Of a stretch of DNA of 64,000 bases, positions 36,083 to 46,200 are shown one piece after another. Below the pieces are notes generated by a model that saw only the letters and a list, made by a program, of their open reading frames with translations, ran no database searches and was not told where the DNA came from. The stretch comes from Symsagittifera roscoffensis (lineage: Eukaryota; Xenacoelomorpha; Acoela; Convolutidae): contig NC_087062.1 of assembly GCF_963678635.1 (NCBI RefSeq), positions 33,331,651 through 33,395,650 on the forward strand, in the 5' to 3' direction. Positions within the stretch are counted from its first letter, which is position 1. Each line of letters opens with the position of its first letter. A program made the position numbers and the translations under genes.

Positions 36083-37107
36083 ATAAAAGAATCCATGACA
36101 GCTGATCGATAGAAATTCATTTCGAAAAATGACCTATATTTTATCTCAACATTTCCTTGGCTCTTTCTCTTAAAATTTTCCCAGAACTTTTTTCTATTTT
36201 TTGAGATCTTTGATGATGTAAGTTGAAGGTTTTTTTTGTAGATATTGCCATAATATCAAAAACTTTATCTGTAAACTGTGTTTTGTATCCTTTTGGAACG
36301 GAATATCATTTTTCGAAATTATAACAATTTTGAATTTTGGTTTAGTATGTATCGTGAACGATTTGTTATACAAATTTTATATTTCACTATTTTTCACATC
36401 TCTCGGAGATTAAATTGATCGATTTTTGCAACAGTTCAAAGTAGAAACAAGATCGTGCAATTTGTGTACAACTTTTTCACCATGATCTTTAATGTAACGA
36501 TATATTTTATGGTTTAAAATCTGAATTGCTCTGATAGCTTTTGTGTCACTCGGTGTTGAGTAAACTTCACTGTTTTTCTCCTTGCAAAGTTTTTTTTTAA
36601 TTCTCCCATATTCTGTCTTTTATCAACCCAAAGCTTTCCAGGAGTGTTTTTTCGAGAAATCATTTTTTTAAAAGCTTGTAAAGTGTCTTTGGCATACTTT
36701 GTTTTCAATGTTTGAACTCTGACAAATCTCGAAAAAATATCTAGAGCAATTAATAAATATTTGGCTCCATTGTTTTGACTAGCTAACTTGTCTACAAAAG
36801 CCAAGTCCATACACTAGATTTCATTGATATATTTAGAAAAATCTTGAAGTCTACGGAATTGCCTGATTGGTGGAGCAATTTTTTTTATACGATGTCTTGA
36901 TTTAAAAGAATTGTTCTACTTTCTTTTTTGTAAACCACTCGCTTTACTTAAGTTTTGAATAGAACTGTACTCAGCTCTACCCCTAGAATATAGTCTGTTT
37001 AGTCTTACCTTTTCAGATTTTAAAAGGGATCCAAGTTCTTCTGTCTTTTGCTTTGGCATTCTTGTTACTAACAAGTTTAGGTGAAAGTTGAGTTGCTTCC
37101 AAAACAA
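36083..37107 (-). pseudogene. Polinton integrase, block copy 2
   Basis: Same layout as copy 1 but without its deletion. The N-terminal frame is at 36916-37107 (frame lost after SGLQKRK), the core at 36514-36810 and the C-terminal part near 36300-36085. It has an extra frame change after MGEL, so the region between the second Asp and the C-terminus is out of frame. The shared stop before CMDLAF is present. Confidence 0.75.
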
Positions 37108-37429
37108 TAAAATAAATATCTGGAAAATCGGTAATTTTTCGATTTAGTGCACACACAAAGTCAACAAAAGCTTCTTTTGTATCTCAATTATCTAATATGA
37201 TGTTGTCTGACTGACTAAGTTTAATTCTAGGGGATTTCAAAATTAAATCAATAAGGTGCTTATTGTTACTCGTTTTCAACCTCGCATTTACAGCACTGTA
37301 AATAGAATCAAAAAATTTTGGTACAATCTCTTCTTTTTCTTGTTTTTGTTCCAATTTTTATTTTCTGGGAATTGTACAATGTAGTTGATAAACTAAGTAC
37401 GGAATTAAAATAAACTGTTCCATACTATA

Positions 37430-37946
37430 TCAATCGTTTGATGACAAAAAGGGTGATGATAGATATCAATATAACCCTTAATTTAAACTTTGGTTATTTC
37501 TTCTACTGTGTAGAGGAGTTTTTTTTTGTGTTAGTTCTGAAATTTTTTTTAAATGATATTTTACTACGTCTTCTGTCGAAAGATCTCGAAGCTCTCCTCT
37601 TTATAGGTTTGCTGAATGAAATCTTTTGGACAATTGAGAATGAATTGTTTTCGAAGCTTTAAGGAAACTTAAGGTTGTTTCTTGACATTTGACAGAAAAG
37701 AGCTTGATAGTGTTGATAAAAGTAAAAACGTTTGTCGAATGCTGGTTAAAAAGTACCAGTTTTCAACCAATCAAAATTAAGATGAAAATTTCCAGATCCA
37801 CTTGGTCCAACTAGGGAAATAAAAATTCGTTCTTTGGTAGTTATTAACTTACTCATAGCTTTGGTGAAGGTAGGAAATAACCGACTGTACTTGATAAGAT
37901 AAATATCCAAACGTAATTGTGGATAACATAATTCGAACGATCGCAC
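37430..37946 (-). pseudogene. Polinton packaging-type P-loop ATPase, block copy 2
   Basis: Near-identical to copy 1 (frame 37746-37946), with the same GPSGSGN instead of a Lys-containing Walker A. Downstream pieces are out of frame. Confidence 0.6.
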
Positions 37947-39013
37947 AAACTAGTATCAAAACTATAACAAAAAAATGGCAAAGAAAAACTAAAAGAGATC
38001 TATTAAATGTACGTCCAAATAGTTTCCATGATTTTCGTTCATGATTTTCTTCATCAAAAACAAAATTTCCTAAAGTTACGGGCTTGTCACATTGATCGAC
38101 CATTCTAACTCTAAAAAGAAAAAATTGACAATGACATTTAATTAAAGTTTAAAAAAGGTAGTACATTAAAGTTAATATGTTTTACAATTTGTTTAAAAAA
38201 CATGGAGTCCAAGTTCCGTATGCAAATGCACTTTTCTGCACAGTGAAGAGTTTTAGCATTACAAAATGGGTAGTTGATACAACTCCATTATATTCTTCAT
38301 CTTTGAAAATCAAATTTTGAGCTTTTGGGCATGCGTAGTCATCCCAGTTTGTAGCCTTTGTTTCCAGACCTTCTGACAGAATTTGTACGTTTTTCATAAA
38401 CGTTTGCAAAAAATTCCGTTTCTGAGGTTACCAAATCTGAGCTCAGTATATGTTTTGTAACCGCTGCTCCAACTAATTCCATGAAGATGCTTTGTACAAC
38501 AAGTAGATTGAGATGTTGCTTCGACTTTTTTTATGAGGGAAAACTAAATATCTCACCGTTTGTTCAACGCTATAAACTCCCTAATCTTTTGCTTTTTTGT
38601 TTTCAATACATTCAAAATTCAAAACAACCAGATTGTTTGTTTTTCTATGGAATTTTTTTGATCATAATGACTAACTATTGAACAAGACATATACTGATGA
38701 TGAAAACATTTTAACTCGGAAGACTAGGTGCATCAAAACAAAATCCAGGACATTTTTCAACAATATCAACAATACTTGGATTTAATCCAGGCTCAATATG
38801 CATCTGTATAATCTTTCTTTTTTCTTAAGAACTTTCTCGCCCACCTATGAAGTGGACTTTCCCTCAGTAACATTTGGTACAATGAAGGGTACGATATTCC
38901 TGAAGTAGCGACCTTCCATTCTCCTCTAAGATGTAATTGTTCCAATAGAAAATTTGTAAAAATAACTAAGACTATTATTCGGGTGACAATTAAGAAAAGC
39001 AATAGAAAATAGC

Positions 39014-40030
39014 TCAAATAAAAGAATCCATGACAGCTGATCGATAGAAATTCATTTCGAAAAATGACCTATATTTTATCTCAACATTTCCTTGGCTCTT
39101 TCTCTTAAAATTTTCCCAGAACTTTTTTCTATTTTTTGAGATCTTTGATGATGTAAGTTGAAGGTTTTTTTTTGTAGATATTGCCATAATATCAAAAAAT
39201 TTATCTGTAAACTGTGTTTTGTATCCTTTTTGGAACGGAATATCATTTTTCGAAATTATAACAATTTTGAATTTTGGTTTAGTATGTATCGTGAACGATT
39301 TGTTATACAAATTTTATATTTCACTATTTTTCACATCTCTCGGAGATTAAATTGATCGATTTTTGCAACAGTTCAAAGTAGAAACAAGATCGTGCAATTT
39401 GTGAACAACTTTTTCACCATGATCTTTAATGTAACGATATATTTTATGGTTTAAAATCTGAATTGCTCTGATAGCTTTTGTGTCACTCGGTGTTGAGTAA
39501 ACTTCAATGTTTTTCTCCTTGCAAAGTTTTTTTTTAAATTCTCCCATATTCTGTCTTTTATCAACCCAAAGCTTTCCAGGAGTGTTTTTTCGAGAAATCA
39601 TTTTTTTAAAAGCTTGTAAAGTGTCTTTGGCATACTTTGTTTTCAATGTTTGAACTCTGACAAATCTCGAAAAAATATCTAGAGCAATTAATAAATATTT
39701 GGCTCCATTGTTTTGACTAGCTAACTTGTCTACAAAAGCCAAGTCCATACACTAGATTTCATTGATATATTTAGAAAAATCTTGAAGTCTACGGAATTGC
39801 CTGATTGGTGGAGCAATTTTTTTTATACGATGTCTTGATTTGTAAGAATTGTTCTACTTTCTTTTTTGTAAACCACTCGCTTTACTTAAGTTTTGAATAG
39901 AACTGTACTCAGCTCTACCCCTAGAATATAGTCTGTTTAGTCTTACCTTTTCAGATTTTAAAAGGGATCCAAGTTCTTCTGTCTTTTGCTTTGGCATTCT
40001 TGTTACTAACAAGCTTAGGTGAAAGTTGAG
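39014..40030 (-). pseudogene. Polinton integrase, block copy 3 (best preserved)
   Basis: The core frame at 39347-39748 (133 residues) is the longest of the three. It runs from MDLAFVDKLASQNNGAKYLL through DIFSRFVRV, WVDKRQNMGEFKKKLCKEKN and EVYSTPSDTKA to IYRYIKDHGEKVVHKLHDLV. At the place of the third catalytic residue it reads AIRAIQ, so the Glu of the D,D35E triad seems absent. The C-terminal segment GYKTQFTDKFFDIM is in a second frame at 39014-39310. The N-terminal part lies near 39850-40010. Confidence 0.78.
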
Positions 40031-40369
40031 TTGCTTCCAAAACAGTAAAACAAATATCTGGAAAATCGGTAATTTTTCGATTTAGTGCACACACAAAGTC
40101 AACAAAAGCTTCTTTTGTATCTCAATTATCTAATATGATGTTGTCTGACTGACTAAGTTTAATTCTAGGAGATTTCAAAATTAAATCAATAAGGTGCTTA
40201 TTGTTACTCGTTTTCAACCTCGCATTTACAGCACTGTAAATAGAATCAAAAAATTTTGGTACAATCTCTTCTTTTTCTTGTTTTTGTTCCAATTTTTATT
40301 TTCTGGGAATTGTACAATGTAGTTGATAAACTAAGTACGGAATTAAAATAAACTGTTCCATACTATATC

Positions 40370-40885
40370 AATCGTTTGATGACAAAAAGGGTGATGATAG
40401 ATATCAATATAACCCTTAATTTAAACTTTGGTTATTTCTTCTACTGTGTAGAGGAGTTTTTTTTTGTGTTAGTTCTGAAATTTTTTTTTAAATGATATTT
40501 TACTACGTCTTCTGTCGAAAGATCTCGAAGCTCTCCTCTTTATAGGTTTGCTGAATGAAATCTTTTGGACAATTGAGAATGAATTGTTTTCGAAGCTTTA
40601 AGGAAACTTAAGGTTGTTTCTTGACATTTGACAGAAAAGAGCTTGATAGTGTTGATAAAAGTAAAAACGTTTGTCGAATGCTGGTTAAAAAGTACCAGTT
40701 TTCAGCCATTCAAAAATAAGATGAAAATTTCCAGATCCACTTGGTCCAACTAGGGAAATAAAAATTCGTTCTTTGGTAGTTATTAACTTACTCATAGCTT
40801 TGGTGAAGGTAGGAAATAACCGACTGTACTTGATAAGATAGATATCCAAACGTAATTGTGGATAACATAATTCGAACGATCGCAC
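40370..40885 (-). pseudogene. Polinton packaging-type P-loop ATPase, block copy 3
   Basis: Near-identical to copies 1 and 2 (frame 40685-40885). It again carries GPSGSGN, so the loss of the P-loop Lys came before the triplication. Confidence 0.6.
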
Positions 40886-41042
40886 AAACTAGTATCAAAA
40901 CTATAACAAAAAAATGGCAAAGAAAAACTAAAAGAGATCTATTAAATGTACGTCCAAATAGTTTCCATGATTTTCGTTCATGATTTTCTTCATCAAAAAC
41001 AAAATTTCCTAAAGTTACGGGCTTGTCACATTGATCGACCAT
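40788..41042 (-). pseudogene. Small membrane-protein-like frame in Polinton block (copies at 37849-38103 and 34914-35160)
   Basis: An 84-residue minus-strand frame beginning MVDQCDKPVTLGNFVFDEEN, then a basic stretch HERKSWKLFGRTFNRS, then a long hydrophobic segment (LLVFLCHFFVIVLILVCAIV, residues about 36-55) typical of a membrane span. It overlaps the start of the ATPase frame in another phase. In copy 1 an extra A in a homopolymer breaks the frame near its start. It is protein-like and kept in all three copies, so probably a real Polinton gene; I do not know its role. Confidence 0.45.
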
Positions 41043-41131
41043 TCTAACTCTAAAAAGAAAAAATTGACAATGACATTTAATTAAAGTTTAAAAAAGGTAG
41101 TACATTAAAGTTAATATGTTTTACAATTTGT

Positions 41132-41338
41132 TTAAAAAACATGGAGTCCAAGTTCCGAATGCAAATGCACAGTGAAGAGTTTTAGCATTACAAAATGGGT
41201 AGTTGATACAACTCCATTATGTTCTTCATCTTTGAAAATCAAATTTTGAGCTTTTGGGCATGCGTAGTCATCCCAGTTTGTAGCCTTTGTTTCCAGACCT
41301 TCTGACAGAATTTGTACGTTTTTCATAAACGTTTGCAA
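41132..41338 (-). pseudogene. Uncharacterised frame in Polinton block (copies at 38182-38409 and 35248-35475)
   Basis: A minus-strand frame of about 70 residues: MQTFMKNVQILSEGLETKAT, NWDDYACPKAQNLIFKDEEH, STTHFVMLKLFTV. Copies 1 and 2 continue with QKSAFAYGTWTPCF; copy 3 lost 11 bases and shifts frame. No known motif. It lies just upstream of the membrane-protein-like frame. Confidence 0.35.
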
Positions 41339-41683
41339 AAAATTCCGTTTCTGAGGTTACCAAATCTGAGCTCAGTATATGTTTTGTAACCGCTGCTCCA
41401 ACTAATTCCATGAAGATGCTTTGTACAACAAGTAGATTGAGATGTTGCTTCGACTTTTTTTATGAGGGAAAACTATATATCTCACCGTTTGTTCAACGCT
41501 ATAAACTCCCTAATCTTTTGCTTTTTTGTTTTCAATACATTCAAAATTCAAAACAACCAGATTGTTTGTTTTTCTATGGAATTTTTTTGATTATAATGAC
41601 TAACAATTGAGCAAGACATATACTGATGATGAAAACATTTTTAACTCGGAAGACTAGGTGCATCATAACAAAATCCAGGACAT

Positions 41684-42270
41684 TTTTTGCTTTAGATTCA
41701 ACACTCCAGCCGAAGTATGTAGAGTTGCATGTAGCCTAAAGTTTTGAAGTTTGCAAAAAAAAATAATCCATACAGGAGTTTCTGTATACAATTAGACCTC
41801 CAAAAGGAAATTTTTGGTCCAATTCTTTCAAATTTATGTCCGGGTCTAAAAAAACACATGTACAAAGAAAAAAAAATTTTCTTTTCGTATTTGACGAAAA
41901 ATCTTGCTCTATAATCCCAAAATTTATTAGAAAATCATTCAATTTTTGTACCTTCTTTTTCTACAGTGCATTCGTCAATAATGATGCAAGATTTTTTTAA
42001 TGTCTCTACATAACCTAGTAATGAAAGAATTATACCGAGTACTTATTATACTCTTCTCTTTGTAATTGTAAAAATTGATTATTTTGCCATTGATTTCCAT
42101 TTCTATGATATTCTATAGTTTCTATTTTTTTGGAATTGTATCTGTATCCTATAGGAATTTTTCTTATAGCATTTTGCAGAGACCTTTCAAAATGAGATTT
42201 TATGAGTCTACGTCCAAATTTATCGATAGTGAATTTTTTGGGACTTTTCTTGTAGAACAATATGAAAAAA
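41684..42270 (-). pseudogene. Decayed Polinton coding region, unknown
   Basis: Minus-strand pieces with protein-like content. A 76-residue basic frame at 42030-42260 (MFYKKSPKKFTIDKFGRRLI, FERSLQNAIRKIPIGYRYNS) is followed by KKSCIIIDECTVEKEG near 42000-41955 and by DPDINLKELDQKFPFGGLIV near 41850-41790. The IIIDE string could be a Walker B motif of the ATPase (hydrophobic residues then Asp-Glu), but it lies upstream of the Walker A piece, so I do not claim that. Function unknown. Confidence 0.35.
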
Positions 42271-42429
42271 TCCCAATTTATTTTGAAGTTTTAAGATTAA
42301 ATTTCTCAAAAAACCAATACTCCAACTCATACTATTCAACGCGAATACTGAATGAAAAATGATTATGAGGATAAAAATTTGGATTACAAAACAAAAAACA
42401 TAAATAACACAATTTATTGTCTATTACAG

Positions 42430-43030
42430 TTCTCAACAAACATAAAATCTCCCAAAATTTGGGATAGTTCTTTGAAATTGTTCAAAGTATAGTTGACATA
42501 GGCAACTTGTTTCATTGGTTAATTCTTTTTTGCAGTGAATAGTCGAATTTGAATGTAGAGAGGTTTGTTAACATTGTACTTCTTGATCGTGATAAAATCT
42601 TTTCTTTTTTTGTAAGTTGCCATGTCATACACTTTGTTGCAGTTGGCAAGCTCCTGAACCATAGTCGACTCCTTGTCAGAAGTGAGTTCCAATATAGGAA
42701 CAAGTCCAAGTTTTTCAGCCTCGTGAATAACAGTATTTCTAATTGCCGAGATTGCTTCTCCTTGTTTTTAAACAAGAAAAACTTGCTGTCTTTTTTCAAG
42801 TTGTCCCAACTCATTTTTCTTAAATAGTTGAACGCAGGGTTCAAAATAAATTTTCCCCTTGTAGATTTTTTGGGACCCAGCAAATCTCCCAGTTCTTGTT
42901 TGATTTTTTGAGAGTTCAATATACTTGGGACTAGTATCTTTCCTTGAGTACATTTTTGAAGAGCAAACTGATCAGATGAAGAGAAATGAGAGAAATGGTT
43001 TTGAGAGCAAATGAAAATGGAAGTAAGCAA
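42430..43030 (-). pseudogene. Uncharacterised Polinton gene, frameshifted
   Basis: A 172-residue minus-strand frame (42512-43030) is open, but from its middle the more protein-like reading moves to another frame: NTVIHEAEKLGLVPILELTS, TMVQELANCNKVYDMATYKK, YNVNKPLYIQIRLFTAKK, then after a stop MKQVAYVNYTLNNFKELSQI. The real gene therefore probably used two of today's frames. Not recognised. The IQIRLFT segment resembles in style the IQVRETV segment of the frame at 44301-44774. Confidence 0.4.
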
Positions 43031-43779
43031 TGTGAAACATTCAATTAACCATGAAAGGAAATAGAACTATAAATGGAATTTTTCTGTGATATTTCAAACT
43101 ATGGAATTGTGTAGGTGATAGTGTTCCTATATAAATCCACAATTCTCCGCAAAAATCATTATTCCAGATGGCTGCAGCTATGTGTCAAGCTCTTCCCAGC
43201 TTTTATTCAGATTATTGTCAAAAATTGCTATTTATTTCCTTTTCAAGTGATTTTTGAGAAAAATGTATAGTACTTATACATTTGGTGTCTCTATCCACAA
43301 TTCTTAGTGTTCTTTGGAAAATTGTAAGTTCTACATACTTCTCATTGGCTCATCGTTCAATCAAATTTTACAGTATTGGGTAGTTTTCATTTCACATACC
43401 AAATTATCGAATGTCTTTACACTCTGTACAAATACAGATTTTAATCGAAAGTTATTTCATCAACTGGCAATTTTCAATCAACTTGACCGCGCTGTTCATC
43501 TCAATTTGAAATGGAAAGGAGAAGAAAAATGCCAATTGTTGCCAAGACTGCTAGGCAAAAAAGTCAAACGTCACTAACCAGAAACTAGCTTCCACACAAT
43601 CTATCGGTTCAGCTTTTCTGGAAAGAGTTGGTTAAGTACAAAATTCAAAATATGATCATGATTTGTTAAAAATAATTGACTGTTCTAATGATGGTTACGA
43701 ATTTGTAAAGAGTGATCATGTCAATTTTTTAATAAAAAATTTTAAAAACTTTTAATAATCCATCTATTTTTCCATATGC
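43031..43779. other. Polinton internal region without a clear gene
   Basis: An 87-residue plus-strand frame (43314-43577) is open, but it has no motif and no homologous-looking neighbour. I see no supported gene here. Confidence 0.4.
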
Positions 43780-44070
43780 TTACAAAAAATTTCACCGTTG
43801 CTAAGGAATTTGCAAAATTCTCTTCAAACTTGTAAGCAAGATGTAATGTTTCTTCTGATTTTCAAGAAGCTGCAAAAAACTTTTCAAATTTTTTAACAAG
43901 TTACAAATAGTGTTTCAATTTTTTAATCAAGATGCGAAAACTGTTCCACTTTTTTTGACAAGATGCGAAAAGTGCTTCCTTTTTTTGACAAAATGCGAAA
44001 AGTTTTTCAATTTTTTCTAAAAAGTGCGAAGAGTGTTTGAGTTTTTTTGACAAGATGCAAAGACCATCAG
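43780..44070. repeat. Imperfect short tandem repeat (ATGCGAAAAGTGTTT-like) in Polinton
   Basis: Degenerate units of about 35-40 bp built around GACAAGATGCGAAAAGTG followed by T-rich sequence; five recognisable copies between about 43925 and 44065 and weaker ones before. Such a T-rich array inside the element may separate the minus-strand structural genes from the plus-strand polymerase. Confidence 0.6.
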
Positions 44071-44300
44071 GTATTTTTTACTTGTGTACAACTTTCTAGT
44101 GTTTTTCCTAATATGTGTGCAAAAATTAATCAAGTTTCTTAACATGAGATCGAGTTCGGAGTACTAAATTCAGTTCTAATTGTTTTTCAATGATTTACCT
44201 TGAACTTCTCATCTGATCTCATAATTAAAATGAAATTGAAGAAATTAATCAATTACAAAGAACGAAGTTAAGAGCAAACAAGATTTAATTACAAAAAAAA

Positions 44301-44774
44301 TTAATCAAAGAGCTGTCGAGAGTTCTGGAGGTTCTCTATAGAACACAGAACTGAACGAGGTTGTAGTGGTTGTGAAGGAGTGTTTTGAGGTGTCAGTGTT
44401 TCTGAGAAACCCTCATCTTCATCTTTTGTGATGGGGTTTTCGGCTGATCCTGCTTCCTCCCAAGGAAAGAGGAAGTCGTCTACTGGTTCAGCCACAAATA
44501 TTGAGTCAGGAATTTTGGGATAGTTCGTTCCCACATGCTCCATCATGTGCATTTCTTCAAGTTGGTTCTCTGTCATAGGTACTTGCGTCATATGATGTTC
44601 GTTGAAATCCCTTCGCATCACATCTACCATGTGCCAGACTTTGATTGGGATATCCATTCGTGCCAGAAAAACTCCAGAGACTGTTTCTCGAACTTGAATT
44701 TGTAGTAGATCAGGCGAAGATTTTACAGAGTACACGAGGTTGCTGTTTTGCACTGCGAAGACCTTTTTCAGCAA
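44301..44774 (-). CDS. Uncharacterised 157-residue Polinton protein, frame intact
   Basis: The only Polinton frame of this size without visible damage. It starts MLKKVFAVQNSNLVYSVKSS and has a compact N-terminal part (DLLQIQVRETVSGVFLARMD, IPIKVWHMVDVMRRDF). It continues with a Met/Glu-rich segment and ends with an acidic Ser/Pro/Gln-rich tail. No signal peptide or membrane span. It lies alone between the short repeat and AT-rich sequence, on the same strand as the structural genes. The folded N-terminus with an acidic tail could be a nucleic-acid-binding or scaffold protein, but I do not recognise the family and assign no function. Confidence 0.5.
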   Translation of the reverse strand: MLKKVFAVQNSNLVYSVKSSPDLLQIQVRETVSGVFLARMDIPIKVWHMVDVMRRDFNEHHMTQVPMTENQLEEMHMMEHVGTNYPKIPDSIFVAEPVDDFLFPWEEAGSAENPITKDEDEGFSETLTPQNTPSQPLQPRSVLCSIENLQNSRQLFD

Positions 44775-44799
44775 TAAGTTGAGTAAAAGAGTAAAAACA

Positions 44800-46195
44800 A
44801 GAATGATTTAGAGCTGAGAGAGGGTAGCTGACGGAAGATAACTTGAAAATAAGGTTTTTAGAGCTGAGAGAAGAGGTAGTTGACGGTTGTTTAGTTAAAA
44901 ATAAAATGATTTCTAGCTAGGAGTGAGGGGTACTTTCAGCTCGAATGTGTGGATTTAACCAATCATAATTAACTTTCTATATTTCGATTGTAGTCGTGTC
45001 CAATCAGATTTCAGCTTTCTTTTGTGGAATTTTTTTTATAAAAGTTGTGATCAATCGGAAACAAAATTCCAATTTAGATTTTTTCACACATTGTCGTTTC
45101 CAATCAAAAAAATAACCATTTTTGTTCTGGTGGTTGTATCCCATCGGAGGGAGGACCTTTTTAAGGACTTAAATCTTCCAAATAAGTAAAAATATACAAA
45201 AAAGCAATCGCAAAAATAAATGACCAAAATAAGTTTGCTGTAAAAACAAGAAATATTCCCGATATAAGTAACAAAAGCATAGCATACAAGTAGCATTTAC
45301 CAAAGTTTTTTTGTATGTAATCAAAGAGAAACTATTGAATTTTAAGTAAACAGGCAAGTTCTTTCATTTTGATGTAAATTTGGGAGGATAATTCAAAACT
45401 GATGAAATTTTCAAAGCAAATCTTTGGAAATCTGATACCAAACCTGATCAAGCACGATTTTGAGCTTCAAAAATCCTTAAATAAATGTAGGAATAAAGAT
45501 TTTTGCTGGGGAAATTTTACAGATTTGTGTCTTGGGTAAGGAATAAAAAGAGTCTTTGATTTATTATCGTACGACTTTCTGATTAATTTCAAATTTTCTA
45601 AGATAAAAAAAAATTTCTTGCCTTGTCAGCCGTAAGTTTAAAATTTTGATACGCTATATGTGGATCAAAAGTAAACTCTTTGATGGAGTAAGATTCTCTA
45701 AAGGGACCTTTTCTTAGTCGCATAAATTTATTTTGTTCAATAAAAACGTCCAATAATTATGAAAAAACTAAGAGTCAACATCTATTTCATCAATGAGAAA
45801 ATCAATTGGAATTGTTTCTTTTTTCTTGTAAAGTAACTAGAGGAAAATCAAATGTTTTTTGATAGAAACTTTTCAAATAATGATTAAAATTTTTAAAAAA
45901 TGCTGGATTCTGATTGGTTGATTTTCAACAAACAGTGTTACTAAAAAATACTCAATTCTGATTGGTTGATTTTCTCTAAACAAAAGTAAAGAGCTTTCAT
46001 TCTGATTTTCTTTTACGTTAAAGCAATCGCTCTATAGTTTGTATAATTACTTGAAAATACTTTCAATAATTTTGAATCATTCAAAGTAGGTATAAATTAT
46101 TTAATTTTTTTTGGGACTTTTCAAATCTCCCAGTTTTGTTGGTGCCATGTACTTTTATTTATTTTTGCTACAAGCTAAATCTCCCAATTTTTTTC
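44800..46195. other. Polinton spacer between opposing gene sets
   Basis: AT-rich, no convincing gene. A 12-bp string ATTCTGATTGGT is found at 45905 and 45955, and CCAATCA-like inverse forms near 44950-45110. Minus-strand genes lie to the left and the plus-strand polymerase starts at the right edge, so promoters in both directions may sit here. Confidence 0.35.
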
Positions 46196-46200
46196 AGATG

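Larger units (their letters stand above)
35821..38757. repeat. Internal Polinton block, copy 2 (about 2.94 kb)
   Basis: Matches copy 3 with a constant offset of about 2935-2939 bases (36810 against 39748, 37946 against 40885, 36082 against 39017). The junction CAGGACATTTTTCAACAATATCAAC at 35810-35835 is repeated at 38748-38772. Differences between copies are few, including homopolymer indels. Confidence 0.92.
38758..41683. repeat. Internal Polinton block, copy 3 (about 2.93 kb)
   Basis: Third copy. It ends at CCAGGACATTTTT near 41683, after which the sequence is unique (GCTTTAGATTCAACACTCC), showing where the original single block joined the rest of the element. It has an 11-base loss near 41168 relative to copy 2. 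Confidence 0.92.

Noticed and set aside
37438-37662. Plus-strand 74-residue hydrophobic frame in the Polinton block
   Set aside because: It lies opposite the minus-strand region between ATPase and the next gene, is broken in the other copies, and is Phe/Leu-rich as expected from an antisense AT-rich frame.
41955-42000. IIIDE string as Walker B of the Polinton ATPase
   Set aside because: It lies upstream of the Walker A fragment on the same strand, and the intervening sequence does not read as an ATPase. Kept only as a possibility in the region's description.
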